A stretch of 60,000 nucleotides of DNA from contig NC_092561.1 in NCBI RefSeq assembly GCF_037975245.1, forward strand, positions 16,933,001 to 16,993,000. The letters run 5' to 3'. Positions 38,401 through 48,438 of this stretch are shown here, piece after piece (within the stretch, counting starts at the first letter, position 1; each line of letters opens with the position of its first letter). The position numbers and the translations under genes were made by a program. The DNA comes from Apostichopus japonicus. Lineage: Eukaryota; Echinodermata; Holothuroidea; Aspidochirotida; Stichopodidae. The notes under the pieces are model-generated. The model had not been told where the DNA came from. It saw only the letters and a list, made by a program, of their open reading frames with translations, and ran no database searches.

Positions 38401-40124
38401 AACAAGTTTTTCCCGGATACCCGACGGGTAACGGCTCTCGGGTACACGGTTCCCGATTTTTGGACCCGTGTAAACACTAAATTACATGTTGAAAAAGGGA
38501 ATGTTTTCTGGCTGTAACCTGTGCTAATGCTTGTTTTCATCATTGAGACTGTCATATATATGTATATGTTTGGAATGATAGTCAAAGGGACACCTTTCCT
38601 GCACGACCCTCCCTTATCACTGCCATTATATTATAATGTATTGTGTTGATCTATGTTCCTTCAAATAGTGTTTTTACTTTGTGGCATTTTCCTCCCAAGG
38701 GTTATTTCATGAGGCCAACTGTGATCACCAACTTAAAAGATACCTCAAGGTGCATGCAGGAAGAGATATTTGGCCCTGTCACATGTGTGGTCCCATTTCA
38801 GACGGAAGAAGAAGTCATTGAAAGGGCCAATGGAGTACAGTTCGGCCTTTGTGCCTCTGTTTGGACCACGGACCTGGGTACAGCTCATCGGGTAGCTCAT
38901 AAACTTGAGGTAATGAAATAGTAATGAACAGAGATGCCACATTTCCAAATTTCGTCTGAAATCCAATTTTTTGTTCTTCTTGTAACATATCCTATTGTTC
39001 TGTCCTATAGAGCTCCATTGATCACCATATAAGAACAACTGGCAAACTTGCAAAACTTCACACACCCACTGATCACTTGTCAGTGTACACAACCAGTAAT
39101 TCAGCTGCACTGGGATTTCAAATGTTTCTAGGCAACCAGTACAAACATAAATGAAGATATCAATAAGAAGGGAACACAAAATTTAATTTGAGCTGCCTTT
39201 GAAAAAAGACAGACACAATTTTATTTTACTCCAAACATGGTCATGTAAAAAGTCAATGTACCAGGTATAGCCTACAGTACAGCTAGGCAAAGTGGTGACA
39301 GTACTACTACTAGAATAAGTCATTACTACTGCAAGTATAACACTGGCAATTTTTGTTTGTTTGTATAAGCCTAACATTAGGTCCTGACCTTAACCTGAGG
39401 ATAACCTTATGGGTGTGTAATGAAAGCAATGTCAAAAGCAGTTTCAAAAACGGTCAGTGGTTTGCATTAATATTTGCAAAATGTTGCAGGTACACTGATA
39501 TCAATGTATATGAGAGCAATTTAGGATAGGAGGATGTGTTTATGAGGCCCTAGGCTAAGTCTTACAAATATTAGGATATTGGAAGCCAAGTACATACTGC
39601 TAAGGCCTAACAATTAGGCTAGACCCTAGGATAAGTCTTACTTACAAAACTTAGGATATTGGAAGCCAAGTACTGTACTGCCTCAGTCAGTCTGAAAGCT
39701 TTGTAAACTCTTCAAAAGTAAGTGTTGTGTGGTCTTCGTTCATGCCTGGTATGTAAGTCCACATTTTGTAACTTTAAAGTAACACTTTGATATTGTTGAG
39801 GTCAAAGGTCACTCGAGTTTTATAAAGTTTTAAGTATACACGATAACAAAAGAAAAGCTTTCTAAAAGTATGGCAAAGAATGAGTCGGTGTTTTTGGGGC
39901 TTTTTTTGGGGTTCATTTGCCCAATTTGATCCCTGGGTTTCATTTCACTAAACTGAATCATGTTTATGTTGTAGGTTGGCACAGTTTGGACCAACTGTTG
40001 GCTGATTCGCGATCTAAACATGCCTTTTGGAGGGATCAAAGCTTCTGGGATCGGTCGAGAGAGTGCCAAGGAATCCTTGAACTTCTTCACCGAAGAGAAG
40101 ACTATTTGCATCAAGATGACCTGA
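20420..40124 (+). CDS. ALDH8A1: ALDH8A1, 2-aminomuconate semialdehyde dehydrogenase, complete eight-exon gene
   Basis: Exons 20420-20583, 28769-28969, 29526-29737, 34489-34655, 35593-35768, 36828-37005, 38700-38909 and 39975-40124 join in phase to 1458 nt (485 residues plus stop). That is close to the 487 residues of human ALDH8A1. The enzyme oxidises 2-aminomuconic semialdehyde to 2-aminomuconate with NAD+ in the cytosolic kynurenine pathway. Visible are NFIGGEFIPA at the N-terminus, GLISPWNLPLYLL with catalytic Asn-150, general-base Glu-248 at the end of exon 4, nucleophile Cys-282 in NQGEVC, EEIFGPVTCVVPF and WTNCWLIRDLNMPFGG. The ATG at 20420 has A at -3 and G at +4; the in-frame ATG at 20387 has T at -3 and is less likely. 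AATAAA at 40351-40356 is a candidate polyadenylation signal. Another ALDH9-like class is possible but the sequence fits ALDH8 best. Confidence 0.93.
21180..22510 (+). mobile_element. Degraded CR1/L2-like LINE reverse transcriptase in ALDH8A1 intron 1
   Basis: Broken plus-strand frames carry RT signatures in order: MKPAVIRPLLKK then LSNYR (about 21488-21560), LLDLSAAFDTIDHSILL (about 21780-21832), a GVPQ-S-VLGPLL-like stretch near 21965-22000, and YADDTQM at 22074-22094. The order and wording fit the CR1/L2 group of non-LTR retrotransposons. Several stops and frameshifts separate the pieces. The downstream end is interrupted by a hAT-like MITE. Confidence 0.8.
22518..22919. mobile_element. hAT-like MITE (402 bp) inserted at the LINE
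   Basis: The ends CAGGGTTGTCCAAC and GTTGGACAACCCTG are perfect inverted repeats. TCCTAGAT flanks both sides (22510-22517, 22920-22927), the 8-bp duplication of hAT elements. The interior begins with GC-rich tggcccgcc motifs typical of many animal hAT MITEs. Non-coding. Confidence 0.85.
22930..28325. other. Remainder of ALDH8A1 intron 1; no exon recognised
   Basis: AT-rich sequence with short frames that I could not assign. An A-run near 23790 follows an unassigned frame (23607-23800). An inverted hammerhead-like tail lies at 24890-24935. Near 26600-26700 a short tandem duplication repeats gaaatataaagttgaga. Confidence 0.3.
24890..24935 (-). ncRNA. Hammerhead-ribozyme-like motif (weak)
   Basis: On the minus strand CTGAAGA, an imperfect stem around tgctag, then GAAAC and GTC occur in hammerhead order (CUGANGA..GAAA..GUC). 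The presumed stem III would be the minimal palindrome ACGT. Penelope-like elements are known to carry hammerheads with very short stem III. The stem II base next to the core is not an ideal pair, so this is a candidate only. Confidence 0.3.
28330..28690. mobile_element. TTAA-target MITE (361 bp) before ALDH8A1 exon 2
   Basis: TTAA occurs at 28326-28329 and 28691-28694. The ends AGGCATTGAAGACTC and GAGTCTTCACACCCT are imperfect inverted repeats. It ends 74 bp before the exon 2 acceptor. Non-coding. Confidence 0.6.
29235..29490. repeat. GGT/GAT-rich microsatellite in ALDH8A1 intron 2
   Basis: Simple repeat of GGTGAT, GGTGAGGGTAGT and similar units. It ends about 35 bp before the exon 3 acceptor at 29526. 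Long frames on the other strand (His/Pro-rich) are artefacts of this repeat. Confidence 0.85.
29834..32435. mobile_element. 2.6-kb DNA transposon-like element with TGACTTACGTGAC repeats, ALDH8A1 intron 3
   Basis: The ends GGGCCATTCCAC and GTGGAATGGCCC are inverted and flanked by ATCA on both sides (29830-29833, 32436-32439). The 13-mer TGACTTACGTGAC occurs at 30195, 30362, 32021, 32043, 32231 and 32411, plus a one-base variant near 30399. It is inverted at 30375-30387, making a 26-bp perfect palindrome with the copy at 30362. A minus-strand frame at 31616-31365 is described separately. The repeats cluster toward both ends, as subterminal transposase-binding sites often do. Confidence 0.7.
31365..31616 (-). 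pseudogene. Transposon-encoded C-terminal domain remnant
   Basis: The frame reads VDDRVVVKYDDVLYPGEV early and MWKWPLTVDKIFYQPENI later, ending NFTP before a stop. The pattern (VxVKYxxxxYPGEV then WKWPxxxDxIxY) resembles a small domain I recall at the C-terminus of uncharacterised invertebrate transposon-related proteins. It sits inside the inverted-repeat element 29834-32435, on the opposite strand to ALDH8A1. The upstream part of the protein was not found. Family assignment is uncertain. Confidence 0.4.
32440..34480. other. Right part of ALDH8A1 intron 3; no exon recognised
   Basis: A longish plus-strand frame (32608-33132) shows no recognisable domain and is treated as chance. A direct duplication of about 120 bp lies at 33598-33780 and is listed separately. 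Confidence 0.3.
33598..33780. repeat. Tandem duplication of about 120 bp
   Basis: The string tttcagccaat..actattctcatcaagg, followed by cattataataacaatgg, occurs near 33595 and again near 33705 with few differences. The second copy is cut off after cctgctagaaattc. Confidence 0.7.
35779..36270 (+). repeat. Pyrimidine-rich repeat with degraded hammerhead-like tail (copy 2)
   Basis: Counterpart of 12930-13430. Here the tail reads gaagatcctgctaggatcgaaacGAC, with the GTC changed to GAC, so any ribozyme cleavage site has been lost. Confidence 0.5.
37386..38479. mobile_element. hAT-like non-autonomous element (1094 bp) in ALDH8A1 intron 6
   Basis: The ends TAGTGTTTGCACGGG and CCCGTGTAAACACTA are inverted, with AATTACAT on both sides (37378-37385, 38480-38487). 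Copy 1 has the uninterrupted site caattacatgttga near 14680. Inside, a block beginning gtacccgcccga is repeated (near 37409 and 37610). Part of the interior is related, in inverse orientation, to the hAT-like element at 11134-12670. Confidence 0.85.
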
Positions 40125-41475
40125 AAAATGGGAAGGTTAGAAATGTATCAAAACTAAGCAGTCTCTCTTCCAAGTGAAATTGACACTGATTTATAAAAAT
40201 ATATACTTAATATATATTTGTATTTATTAATTTCTGATCATGAGTTGGGTGTCAGATGCTCTCAATTTTCATATGAGGAGTATGGTTTGTTTGAAGTACT
40301 TATCTGGCACACTTGATTTACAACGATATCAACACAACCGGGAAATGGTTAATAAATATGCAACAGAAATATTAATTAGAAGATATTAAAATCTTAAAAT
40401 TATTTTATGTATAAAAACAAAAATCATCATTGCATTGGACCTTTGATGTCAAAATCTTGTATTCAGCAAATCTTAATTTCTTACAGATGTGAGGCTTGCC
40501 TTAAATTGAACATTCTCCATACCAATGTATGGTTTATAGATTGTGCCTTCTTTTTTAAACAATTCTCTTTCCTTCCTTTTAAATGAGACCATGTTATGTA
40601 ATTCTAGTCGAGTCTGTTTGTAATGACATCAGTTTACAACTACGAAAAATTCGTCCAATACAGAAATCTACCCGGAATGTTTCAGGATATGAAACTTTGA
40701 GAGAGTGTTGGCCTATCAAATAGGTACATATACAAATAGTACATGGTCATTGGTTTGAGGCACTGTAAGTAATTGCTGCAAAATATATATTCTTAAATAA
40801 GTTGATCATTGAATGATTACTCGATTTAATTTAGGTTAATTTATAAAAGCTTGGTCACCTAGGTAGCAAAACTGGAGGCACTGATATATGTGAATGTGCC
40901 CAATAGCCCAAAATAGTTTATAAAATTTATATGATCACAATATTTGGAAAGACTTTTACCAACAAGCAAATGAGTTTGGTTTACAGAAGGTCTTCGTAAT
41001 TATATATTTGAAAGTTGTTTGGTTAGTCAGACAGAACAAAAGATACAAACCTAAAAAAAAAAAAAAGTATTAATATCTGATCTCATCCAAAATATTTAAT
41101 GAAGATATCACTGATATTAAGGTGAAAATTAAGTGCTTAAAATACAGCAGTTTTTGAAATGAATTTACAAAGCACTAACTAGGTTCTGTTTTTAGACCCC
41201 TCATTCATTTTGCATAGCACTTTGTTGTACAATGCTAGTTTATCAAAACATTCCATTATATTCCAGTTTATGAATATTAACCTTGGAATTATCTTGTTCC
41301 ATTGTATTCAAATTAGTATTAACTATTTACAGTGTCAGTTATAACAAAGACCACTAGTTACACTGACACTTTAAGAGAGCTTGACGTTTTACACTGTTTT
41401 CATTAAATTGTTTCATTAAAATGTTCGTCAATTGGTTGCAGACTACATTTTACATCGCTGGTAAATTACAATTTG

Positions 41476-42480
41476 GTTTCAGACATGCTGGGACTGGCAA
41501 TGCCAGGTTAAAGATGCTGACTTCTCTGCATCAGAGTATAAGTTTGCAATCATGATAAAATCATTGAGTTTATTAATAATTTATAATTTTGATGAAATAT
41601 TAAAGACTCAACAGCCTATGCAATCACCATTATACTTGTAAACATGATATGTTACTACTAACTTATAGCTTGTAGTAGTGTCGACCATACCTGTACACTT
41701 CACCGGCTAAATATAACTTATAAATATTCATGAGTGGGCGGAAGCTAACATGGCAGGTTGAAATTCATGTTTCTTTCCTACAACAGCAGGACTTGCCAAG
41801 TTAAACTGTCCATCTTGGAACTGTTATAGATAAATTGAACAAATATGGATATGATTGAACAGGGACAATGTTTGTCCCTAATAATTGCTACAATTATGTA
41901 ACATCTCTACTTCATGATGGTATGTACTTGGTTTGTACTATGGTATGGTGGTTATGTACTTGGTATGATGGTATGTACTATGTTCAGGGGATACTTTGCA
42001 CATGTGTTAAACATTAATGAGAAAGATGAAGTTAGGTCCTACCTAAGTTGCTCCTAATTGTGAATACATGCACCCCTATGTTGCAGAGCTTAGCATTTTA
42101 GTACCACTATGTAAATTACTATAAAGGATAAGAGGTAAGAGGGCTGGGACATGGTAAATCAGTCCCATGGTACAATGATACTGGAATGTTGAACTATGAA
42201 TATACATGGTGATTATCATGGCTTCATGTTGCAGTTCCTACTTTTAAGTTGTCTATTGTGCAGTCAAGGAGTTGCTGGTAATTGTGAAGTCTTTTGTAAT
42301 CACATTGTATAGACGCCATAAACATACCCAAGGTCGGAACAATTTGGCAGGGATTTCTGAAGGGGAGGAATTTCTAAGTATTGAGGAAACACCAACGTAA
42401 ATATTTCCTGCTATTATGGTACAAGCATAACATCGGCGCATTGCATGCATGGGTACAGACTTATTTGAAAAATGTTTGGC
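41476..42480. other. Intergenic region between ALDH8A1 and the retroelement cluster
   Basis: No gene, RNA or transposon recognised. A short repeat of ggtatgtacttggt/tactatggtatg lies near 41920-41985. Confidence 0.3.
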
Positions 42481-42483
42481 AGC

Positions 42484-43920
42484 ACATGCCGTCTCCTCTG
42501 ACTGCATTGCCTTATAATAATGAAATGGGGGTGTAGGCGTTTTTACACTATCTAACGTAACCTAGTCGCCAAGAACCCGAAGTATTTTGAAGGGAGGGCC
42601 CGAGGAACATGAACTTATAGCATGCTCCTCATGGTGAAACATAATTGCACCTATTAGGTGAATTGAGTGTACTGTTAATAGTAGGAGAGACTAGTGTAGG
42701 TTCTTATGACCAACTAGACCGGTTTCTGCTCTCAAACTTTATAGCAGGAGCTTCATCAGTAGTAGCCTTTGAATATTTTATATTCGGCCTGGGCGTCTCG
42801 TTCTTAAAATGCATCTATTTTCTGTGCACGAGTTTTCATGGAATCATAGTGCAGCTATAAGAGCATCTAAAAGAGCTTCGTGTGAACCTTGAGAGTCGGC
42901 TGATTCTTCGTTATCTGTCGGTAAAATCTGGTTTTCAAGTCTATTCATGACGATACTACTGTTTTTGGTAATGGGGTGGCTTCCAAAATTTGCAGAATGT
43001 GATTTGTGTCTTTCACATAGGTGCTTTGTTTTAATTTAGGAAGCAAGAAATAGTCCACAAATTCCGATATTTTTTCGGTGGATGATCCGTTTTCGCTTAT
43101 TACCTTTTGTAAGGTTGCTTTCTGTGATTTGCCTTTGGTCGGCACGATACTCTGGATTCCTCTCTTTTCGCTGACTTCTGGAGGATGGTCTTCAAAAGCC
43201 TGTGTGCCTCCCTCCGGAGCTTCCAATGTTGACTCTAAGTCCGTCTCTGCTCTAGATCTCTTTTCAAGAAACCTTTCCCGTTGCCTTTGAGCTTGGCAGG
43301 ATAACTCGTCATTCCAGACTCTGCGGAGGTTCCTGCCTGCTCGTTGGAGTACTTGATTCCAGGAATCAGTAAACTCCTCCGAGTGGTTCAGTTGCGCCCG
43401 GAGTTTGGGTGGGTTTCTCTGAACCTTGAGTTGGTGATAGGTAGTGTTTTTATCGCCGTCTATCCGGGATATCTCTTTAGTGAGAGTGATGAGCCTTGAC
43501 TGGAGCTCCTTCAACATATCTGCGTTGCTTTTGACCTTCTTGTAGGTATCCTCTTGCAGCTTGATCCTGTTGTCATTCCTTTTAGTAGGAGTTCTTTGCC
43601 CACACGGTATGTGTTCTTCTTCTGAGGAGAAGGATGTGTCTTTATTGACTGGTGAGGCAGGAATCTCAGGAATGAATATTTTATATTTGGCATGAGCGTG
43701 GCTTCTGACCTTTGTAGGTTTCTTCTTTCAGCTGGATCCTGTTATCGTTCCTTTTGGTAGGAGTTCTTTGCCCACACGGTATGTGTTCTTCTTCTTCGGA
43801 GAATGATAAGTCTTTGTTGACTGGTGAGGCAGGAATATCAGGAATAAGTGAGTCCATGACTGGACTGGGCCTGTCTCTTCTCTGTGGGCCATGTGTCTAA
43901 TGTGTGGTAGCACATGCCAT
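42484..43920 (-). mobile_element. Truncated Penelope-like retroelement with RT fragment
   Basis: A minus-strand frame at 43517-42945 (190 residues) ends with GSSTEKISEFVDYFLLPKLK, then STYVKDTNHILQILE. This is the conserved wording of the N-terminal part of Penelope-like reverse transcriptases (STEKISEFVD..L..SYVKDT..FL). It stops before the catalytic RT motifs, and no GIY-YIG endonuclease follows. The preceding 100 residues are basic and coiled-coil-like. Related 5' pieces recur at 43570-43700 and 43735-43870. The string cacatgcc(g/a)tctcctctgactgcattg occurs at 42484 and 43910, which could be remnants of terminal direct repeats. Confidence 0.65.
42705..42760 (-). ncRNA. Hammerhead-ribozyme-like motif downstream of the Penelope-like RT
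   Basis: The minus strand reads ACTA, CTGATGA, a hairpin GCTC..GAGC with an A-rich loop, A, GAAA, CCGG, TC, then TAGT. This gives the hammerhead core order CUGAUGA..GAAA..GUC. Stem I pairs ACTA with TAGT, stem II pairs GCTC with GAGC, and the minimal palindromic stem III is ACCGGT. Penelope-like elements are known to carry hammerheads in their terminal repeats in sense orientation, which matches the position here, 3' of the RT fragment on the same strand. An A-A mismatch at the base of stem II is non-ideal. Confidence 0.5.
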
Positions 43921-43959
43921 CTCCTCTGACTGCATTGTTTTATAATAATATAATAATAA

Positions 43960-44275
43960 TATCTTTCTTACTACATTTTTTTTCGTAATTTTTTTTGTTT
44001 GATTTTTTTTATTGTTTCTCGATAGAGGTGTAGGGCCTGTCTCTTCTCTGTGGGCTTTTGAACTTTTGGCCACATGGAATTTTATTGTCCTCTTCCTTGT
44101 GGAGGAGCTTCCTCAGCTTGTCGTACATTTAACAAACATGACATCATACCAGACTCTGTAGGAACTGATTGAATCCTGGGAAGATGGATCTGAATATCAA
44201 GTAGACTCCTATCATGACGCGTACGGCTACCCTGGACATCGTTATCCTCAGTACATAGATACATCTGAGTCCTGA
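43960..44275 (-). mobile_element. Fragment of the same retroelement family
   Basis: The stretch 44030-44075 (gtgtagggcctgtctcttctctg and onward) matches 47749-47795 inside the insertion in recombinase copy B. Minus-strand words KLRKLL and KFKSPQRRDRPYTSI are shared between the two. Frames are broken. Confidence 0.5.
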
Positions 44276-44879
44276 AATAAGGCCCTGACTAGAGTGGGGG
44301 GGGGGGGTGCAGCAACGGGAGGTGCATCCTCCACATCAGTGGTGTAAGTTGGCTGAACAGAAAAAAAAGACAGATTAAATTAGTATATTGATCCTTGTAG
44401 CTTCAAATCAGAGGCAGTGGGATGCTTTATAACATTGGGCATTCATGCATGATTAGAATTGAACTTACTTTAAATCCAGCGACTTCCTGACTTTGTTGTA
44501 CAGCTGCTGCACCGTCCACTGCTGTAGAGTCCTGTTGTCGTTGTACATCTTCCGAACCTAGAAAGTAGAAAGGAGAGAAAGTTAGAAATTTATAGCTGTG
44601 CAGGGTTCTCTTTAAAGTGATACTTGTTTGAAACTTACTACTTCTTTAATGGTTATTTTGGAAGTTCCCAGCCTCTCTAGTGTGTCCCTGTAGGTCTTCA
44701 TGATCTCCTCTGTATCGCCCTCGAAGTAGCTGGCCCTCGCCCTTTTCGGATTCTCGTAGTATTCCAATGGCCGCTGGTCAGTAGGTGGTCGCTGTACAGA
44801 GAGTAGCAAAGGATTGTAAGGCTTATTTTGATAGTTCCAGGTAACGGTAAGCTGGGCCTTACACTAATAACGTTGAACC

Positions 44880-45340
44880 GAGCGTGAACAGGAAAGTCTT
44901 AATCTCCAAAAGTTGATATTTGATAATAAGTTCCTTTTTATTAACTCTGAATATAACTATAACTTGGGATAATTAAAATGCACAGGCATAAATGCTGATC
45001 ATAAATATAAAGTACAGAGCCCTCTATTATACATCTGTAGGCTTAAACTCCCCGATACATCTTTAGGAGACACTTAAAGCCCGATTCTAAAATAACAAAT
45101 TACGACGCGATGTACACGGCACACGCTCTGCCCTTGAACCTGATTGGTCTAAACTTATAGCTAGCCCCTCACCCAACTCGTGATTGGTTGAGTGCCAACC
45201 TGATATGCAGATGAGGACATGCAAATGGGCACTCAACCAATTTGAACCAGTTTGGCTGTCTTCAAACCCCACAAACCGAATCATTTAAAACAAAACATCT
45301 GTCTACGCTTCTACTAGCGTGTGATTCATAGCCCGCCACA
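44880..45340. other. Non-coding sequence between the catalytic exon and the next exon of copy B
   Basis: Intronic. It contains ccaat/attgg strings (attggtc, attggttg, caaccaat) and tgatatgcagatgagg..atgcaaat, a promoter-like style also seen near 59690-59790. This might be an LTR-like remnant, but no paired copy is seen nearby. Confidence 0.25.
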
Positions 45341-46649
45341 CCACAGAGCAAACCACCAATAAGAAAACAATATGTTAACACAAATTACTTACCCTGGTTG
45401 CTACAGTCTTCCTCACGTTGATCGGGTTGAACTTCTCGATGTTGAATTGTCTTCCTAGTGTCTGCAAATCCCAACTCGGCTTGGTCACCTTATTCCCACT
45501 GGGCGACAGGAAGAAGGGCCAAACCGGGCTATCGGCTGCTTTGGGTGAACGGAGCACGCTGGGTCTCACGATGGTACACGACGCAGAGCTGGTAGAGGGT
45601 GGGTGAGAGGACTACGGTGGCGGGTCAGTAGGTGGATGACCTTTTGTGGTTGGCTACAGCGATGACCCAGTTTTTGTTGGTTTTCTGTTTGGCTGCTTGA
45701 AACTCGCCCAGCGTGAGACCGGTGATGACACAGCCACGGTGTCCTCCGTTCAGCAGCATGAGAGCCATCAGGATGTTCCAGAACTTTCTTCTCTTCTCCG
45801 CTGGGATGATACCTGAATTGGATTCCAAAGCACCTGAAAAGCACAATAGAGTGTCGAGACATTAAAGAGCTAGTGTTGGGTGGTGAACTCTTTTGGTAAC
45901 TGTCATGTGATACAGGCAATTGCAATGGCTTCCTCGGTACACCTGGTCATCATTTCGTCAACTCGATCCGCTGGCATCAGTACGTCTGTACAAAGTGCAA
46001 AGAAAGCGAGTTATTAAAAACAAAGTAAGGCTGTCCATGTACATAAATTTGGGGGGGGGTTTTTTGGGGGGGGTGGGGTAAAGGAAATCTGTTTTAAAAG
46101 GTTACCCTGGATCTTTGATGCAAGGAACTTCTGGCGTTTACATATTTCCGGCCTCATTGCTGTAGCAAAGTCCCCGGCGGTCCGAAATGTTCTCTCAGCT
46201 AAAGTTGGGCTGACTCCTACTTAGCGGCTGGCTTCCACACAGATCGACAGGTAGGATGATACGGTCTTTGGCAACTTCTTATCTTGTCTTAGCACTTCTG
46301 TGATCCTGTAGAGTCATAAATGAATAGAAGTACAGTGGATAGTGAAAACATTACCTTCCGTAACAACACAAAAGATGGAATTTTATTTGTGAGGATTTGT
46401 TCATACTGCTGCACACTGCTTGGGAGTATCAGACTTCTTAGTGAAATTCCAAGTCTCTCCTTGATGGCCTGCACCTGTCGGCAATGTTGCTGGGCATTCT
46501 TCTTGGACTGCTCCGTCCCCCCGTACTTCTGTTCTTCGTACTTTGCGAATCGCTCTATTGGAATAACAATGAATGGAAGGATTAAGTCTCTGCGTCCACG
46601 AATGAATACATTGTTAATTTCCAATCGTATAAAAGTAAAGATTCTGTAC

Positions 46650-46918
46650 CGTAGATGTCCAATATGTCCTTTGGTGTATCCTCCATCTCGACCAGAAAAT
46701 CTTCTTCCTCCTCCTCCTTCTTTCCTCCTTCCTCTGTCTCCTTCGAATCCGGTGCTGCGCTCAGAAGTTGATGGTATTCCGCTGATGTCTTGTAGTTGTG
46801 GACTTGTTGCAGGTGTTTGTCGATCCTTGGTAGCAAAACAGAGGGGCAATCAGGGACTGGGCAGTCCCTGAAACTCCGCCTCTGCTGGCCCTCCTGCCGT
46901 TTGGGCTCCTTGCACTTC
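46650..46918 (-). CDS. Zinc finger 2 exon of recombinase copy B
   Basis: This 269-nt exon is open throughout. It enters in phase 2 and leaves in phase 1. It encodes RDCPVPDCPSVLLPRIDKHL, then QQVHNYKTSAEYHQLL and an acidic tail of Lys/Glu runs. The finger has spacing C-x4-C-x10-H-x4-H, shorter than the classical 12-residue loop. The equivalent finger in copy A is CPVPGCPS..RIDQHLRRCH. Confidence 0.7.
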
Positions 46919-47741
46919 CTGCGAAGAAAATAAAAGACGGTATTAGTAATAAATAATCAGTAACTACACCAGTTCTTCCTGTAGACAAATATACTCACAT
47001 GGCTCTTGACTGTTTAAGGATCTTCTGTCGATACTCCTTGGTGGATATGATGTGCTTCTGGATGAGATGGTTCGACAGTCTGACGACATCATTGTCAATT
47101 GTCGTCTTAACTTTACTATTGCAGATTTGCTTATGTCTGTGTTTGGAGAGCTCTCTGGAGTACTGTAAAGTTCGTCATAGTACCGGTCCAGGGCTCCCTC
47201 GTCATCTGACGTCAGGTTGCTGTCATCGCTGTCTAGGAGCCATTGATTCTGTGTAAGTCAAAAATGCAGATCAAGATAGAACATCTGATCTAAATTGAAG
47301 ATATCATTGTACTTATTAACCACTTTATAGATTACAAATGCTAATCAAAGGAGAATCATCTCACCTCTTCTTCACTGCATCTCTTTTGCTCTAAGGAAAT
47401 AGTGAGTAAGAAAGAAACTTGTTCAGAAGTTGACCATACTAACACTAGTGCCCTATTTCATTTCAAAGCTACATCACACAGAAATTTATGCATTACATCT
47501 TAATTATTGAACAATCATATAAAGTGATTGGGTAATCTAAAAGTTAATAATCTTTCACCATCTGATATCATAGCAAATATAATCAGAAATGATCTCACCG
47601 ATGAACATCTCTATTAAGGAAGCCCCAATAAAGGTCATTTTGTCTGCCTTCTTTCTTTCAGTTAGTAGACGCCTGCTCCACGGTTCGCCGCTGCTGGTTT
47701 TTAAATGCAGCCAAACTCCTGTCCCTTCCTCGATGAGGTCA

Positions 47742-48438
47742 ATAGAGGTGTAGGGCCTGTCTCTTCTCTGTGGGCTTTTGAACTTTTGGCCCCATGGAAG
47801 TTCCTGTCCTCTTCCTTTTCGAGGAGCTTCCGCAGCTTGTTGTACAGCTGCTGCACCGGCCAGGTGTGCATTCTCCCGATGCATCTTTCTGACTACATCT
47901 TTTTTGGTTAGATTTTTTTTATCGTTTCTCGATAGAGATGTAGCAGCATAGATACATCGGAGTCCTGAAATAAGGTATATAAAAAGAAGATACTCTGGAT
48001 TCCTCTCTTTTTGCTGACTTTTGGAGGATGGTTGTCAAAAGCCTGTTTGCCTCTGGAGCTTACAGTGTTGACTCTAAGTCCGCCTCTGCTCTAGATCTCT
48101 TTTCAAGAAACCTGTCCCGTTGCCTTTTAGCTTGGCGTGATAACTCGTCTCTCCAGATTCTGCGAAGGTTCCTGCCTGCTCGTTGGAGTACTTGATTCCA
48201 AGAATCAGTAAACTCCTCAGTTGCGCCGGGAGTCTGGGTGGGTCTCTTTGAACCTTGAGTTGGTGATAGGTAGCGTTTTTATCGCCGTCTATCCGGGAGA
48301 TTTCTTTTGTGAGAATGATGAGCCTTGACTGGAGCTCCTTCAACGTATCTGCGTGGCTTTTGACCTTCTTGTAGGTTTCCTCTTGCAGATTGATCCTGTT
48401 ATCGTTCCATTTGGTAGGAGTTCTTTGCCCGCACGGTA
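47742..48438 (-). mobile_element. Composite Penelope-like insertion in recombinase copy B
   Basis: Flanked by the 15-bp direct repeat TCCTCGATGAGGTCA (47727-47741 and 48439-48453). On the minus strand its first part encodes INLQEETYKKVKSHADTLKE, continuing with LQSRLIILTKEISRIDGD, nearly the same as the Penelope-like piece at 43517. Its last part contains VVRKMHRENAHLA and the DNA for VQQLYNKLRKLL, which matches the late recombinase exon 44557-44469. Removing the insert and one target copy restores a 312-nt exon in phase with its neighbours. Confidence 0.65.

Larger units (their letters stand above)
34480..41475 (+). repeat. Segmental duplication, copy 2 (exons 4-8 of ALDH8A1 and 3' flank)
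   Basis: Paralogous to 9362-17630. Intron positions, phases and exon lengths (167, 176, 178, 210, 150 nt) are identical. The first intron is 937 bp here and 3208 bp in copy 1; removing the two inserts of copy 1 leaves 857 bp. This copy carries its own hAT-like insertion at 37386-38479. Confidence 0.85.

Noticed and set aside
44612-44809. Exon 44791-44639 as the Tyr-bearing end of copy B
   Set aside because: It has a YY pair (RPLEYYENPKR) but lacks the SH box and aligns poorly with copy A exon 49943-49794. I kept it as an exon of copy B without assigning a nucleophile.
46320-46871. Plus-strand frame of 183 residues
   Set aside because: Lies antisense to recombinase copy B exons 46918-46650 and 46554-46407, whose minus-strand products show zinc finger and core-binding similarity to copy A.
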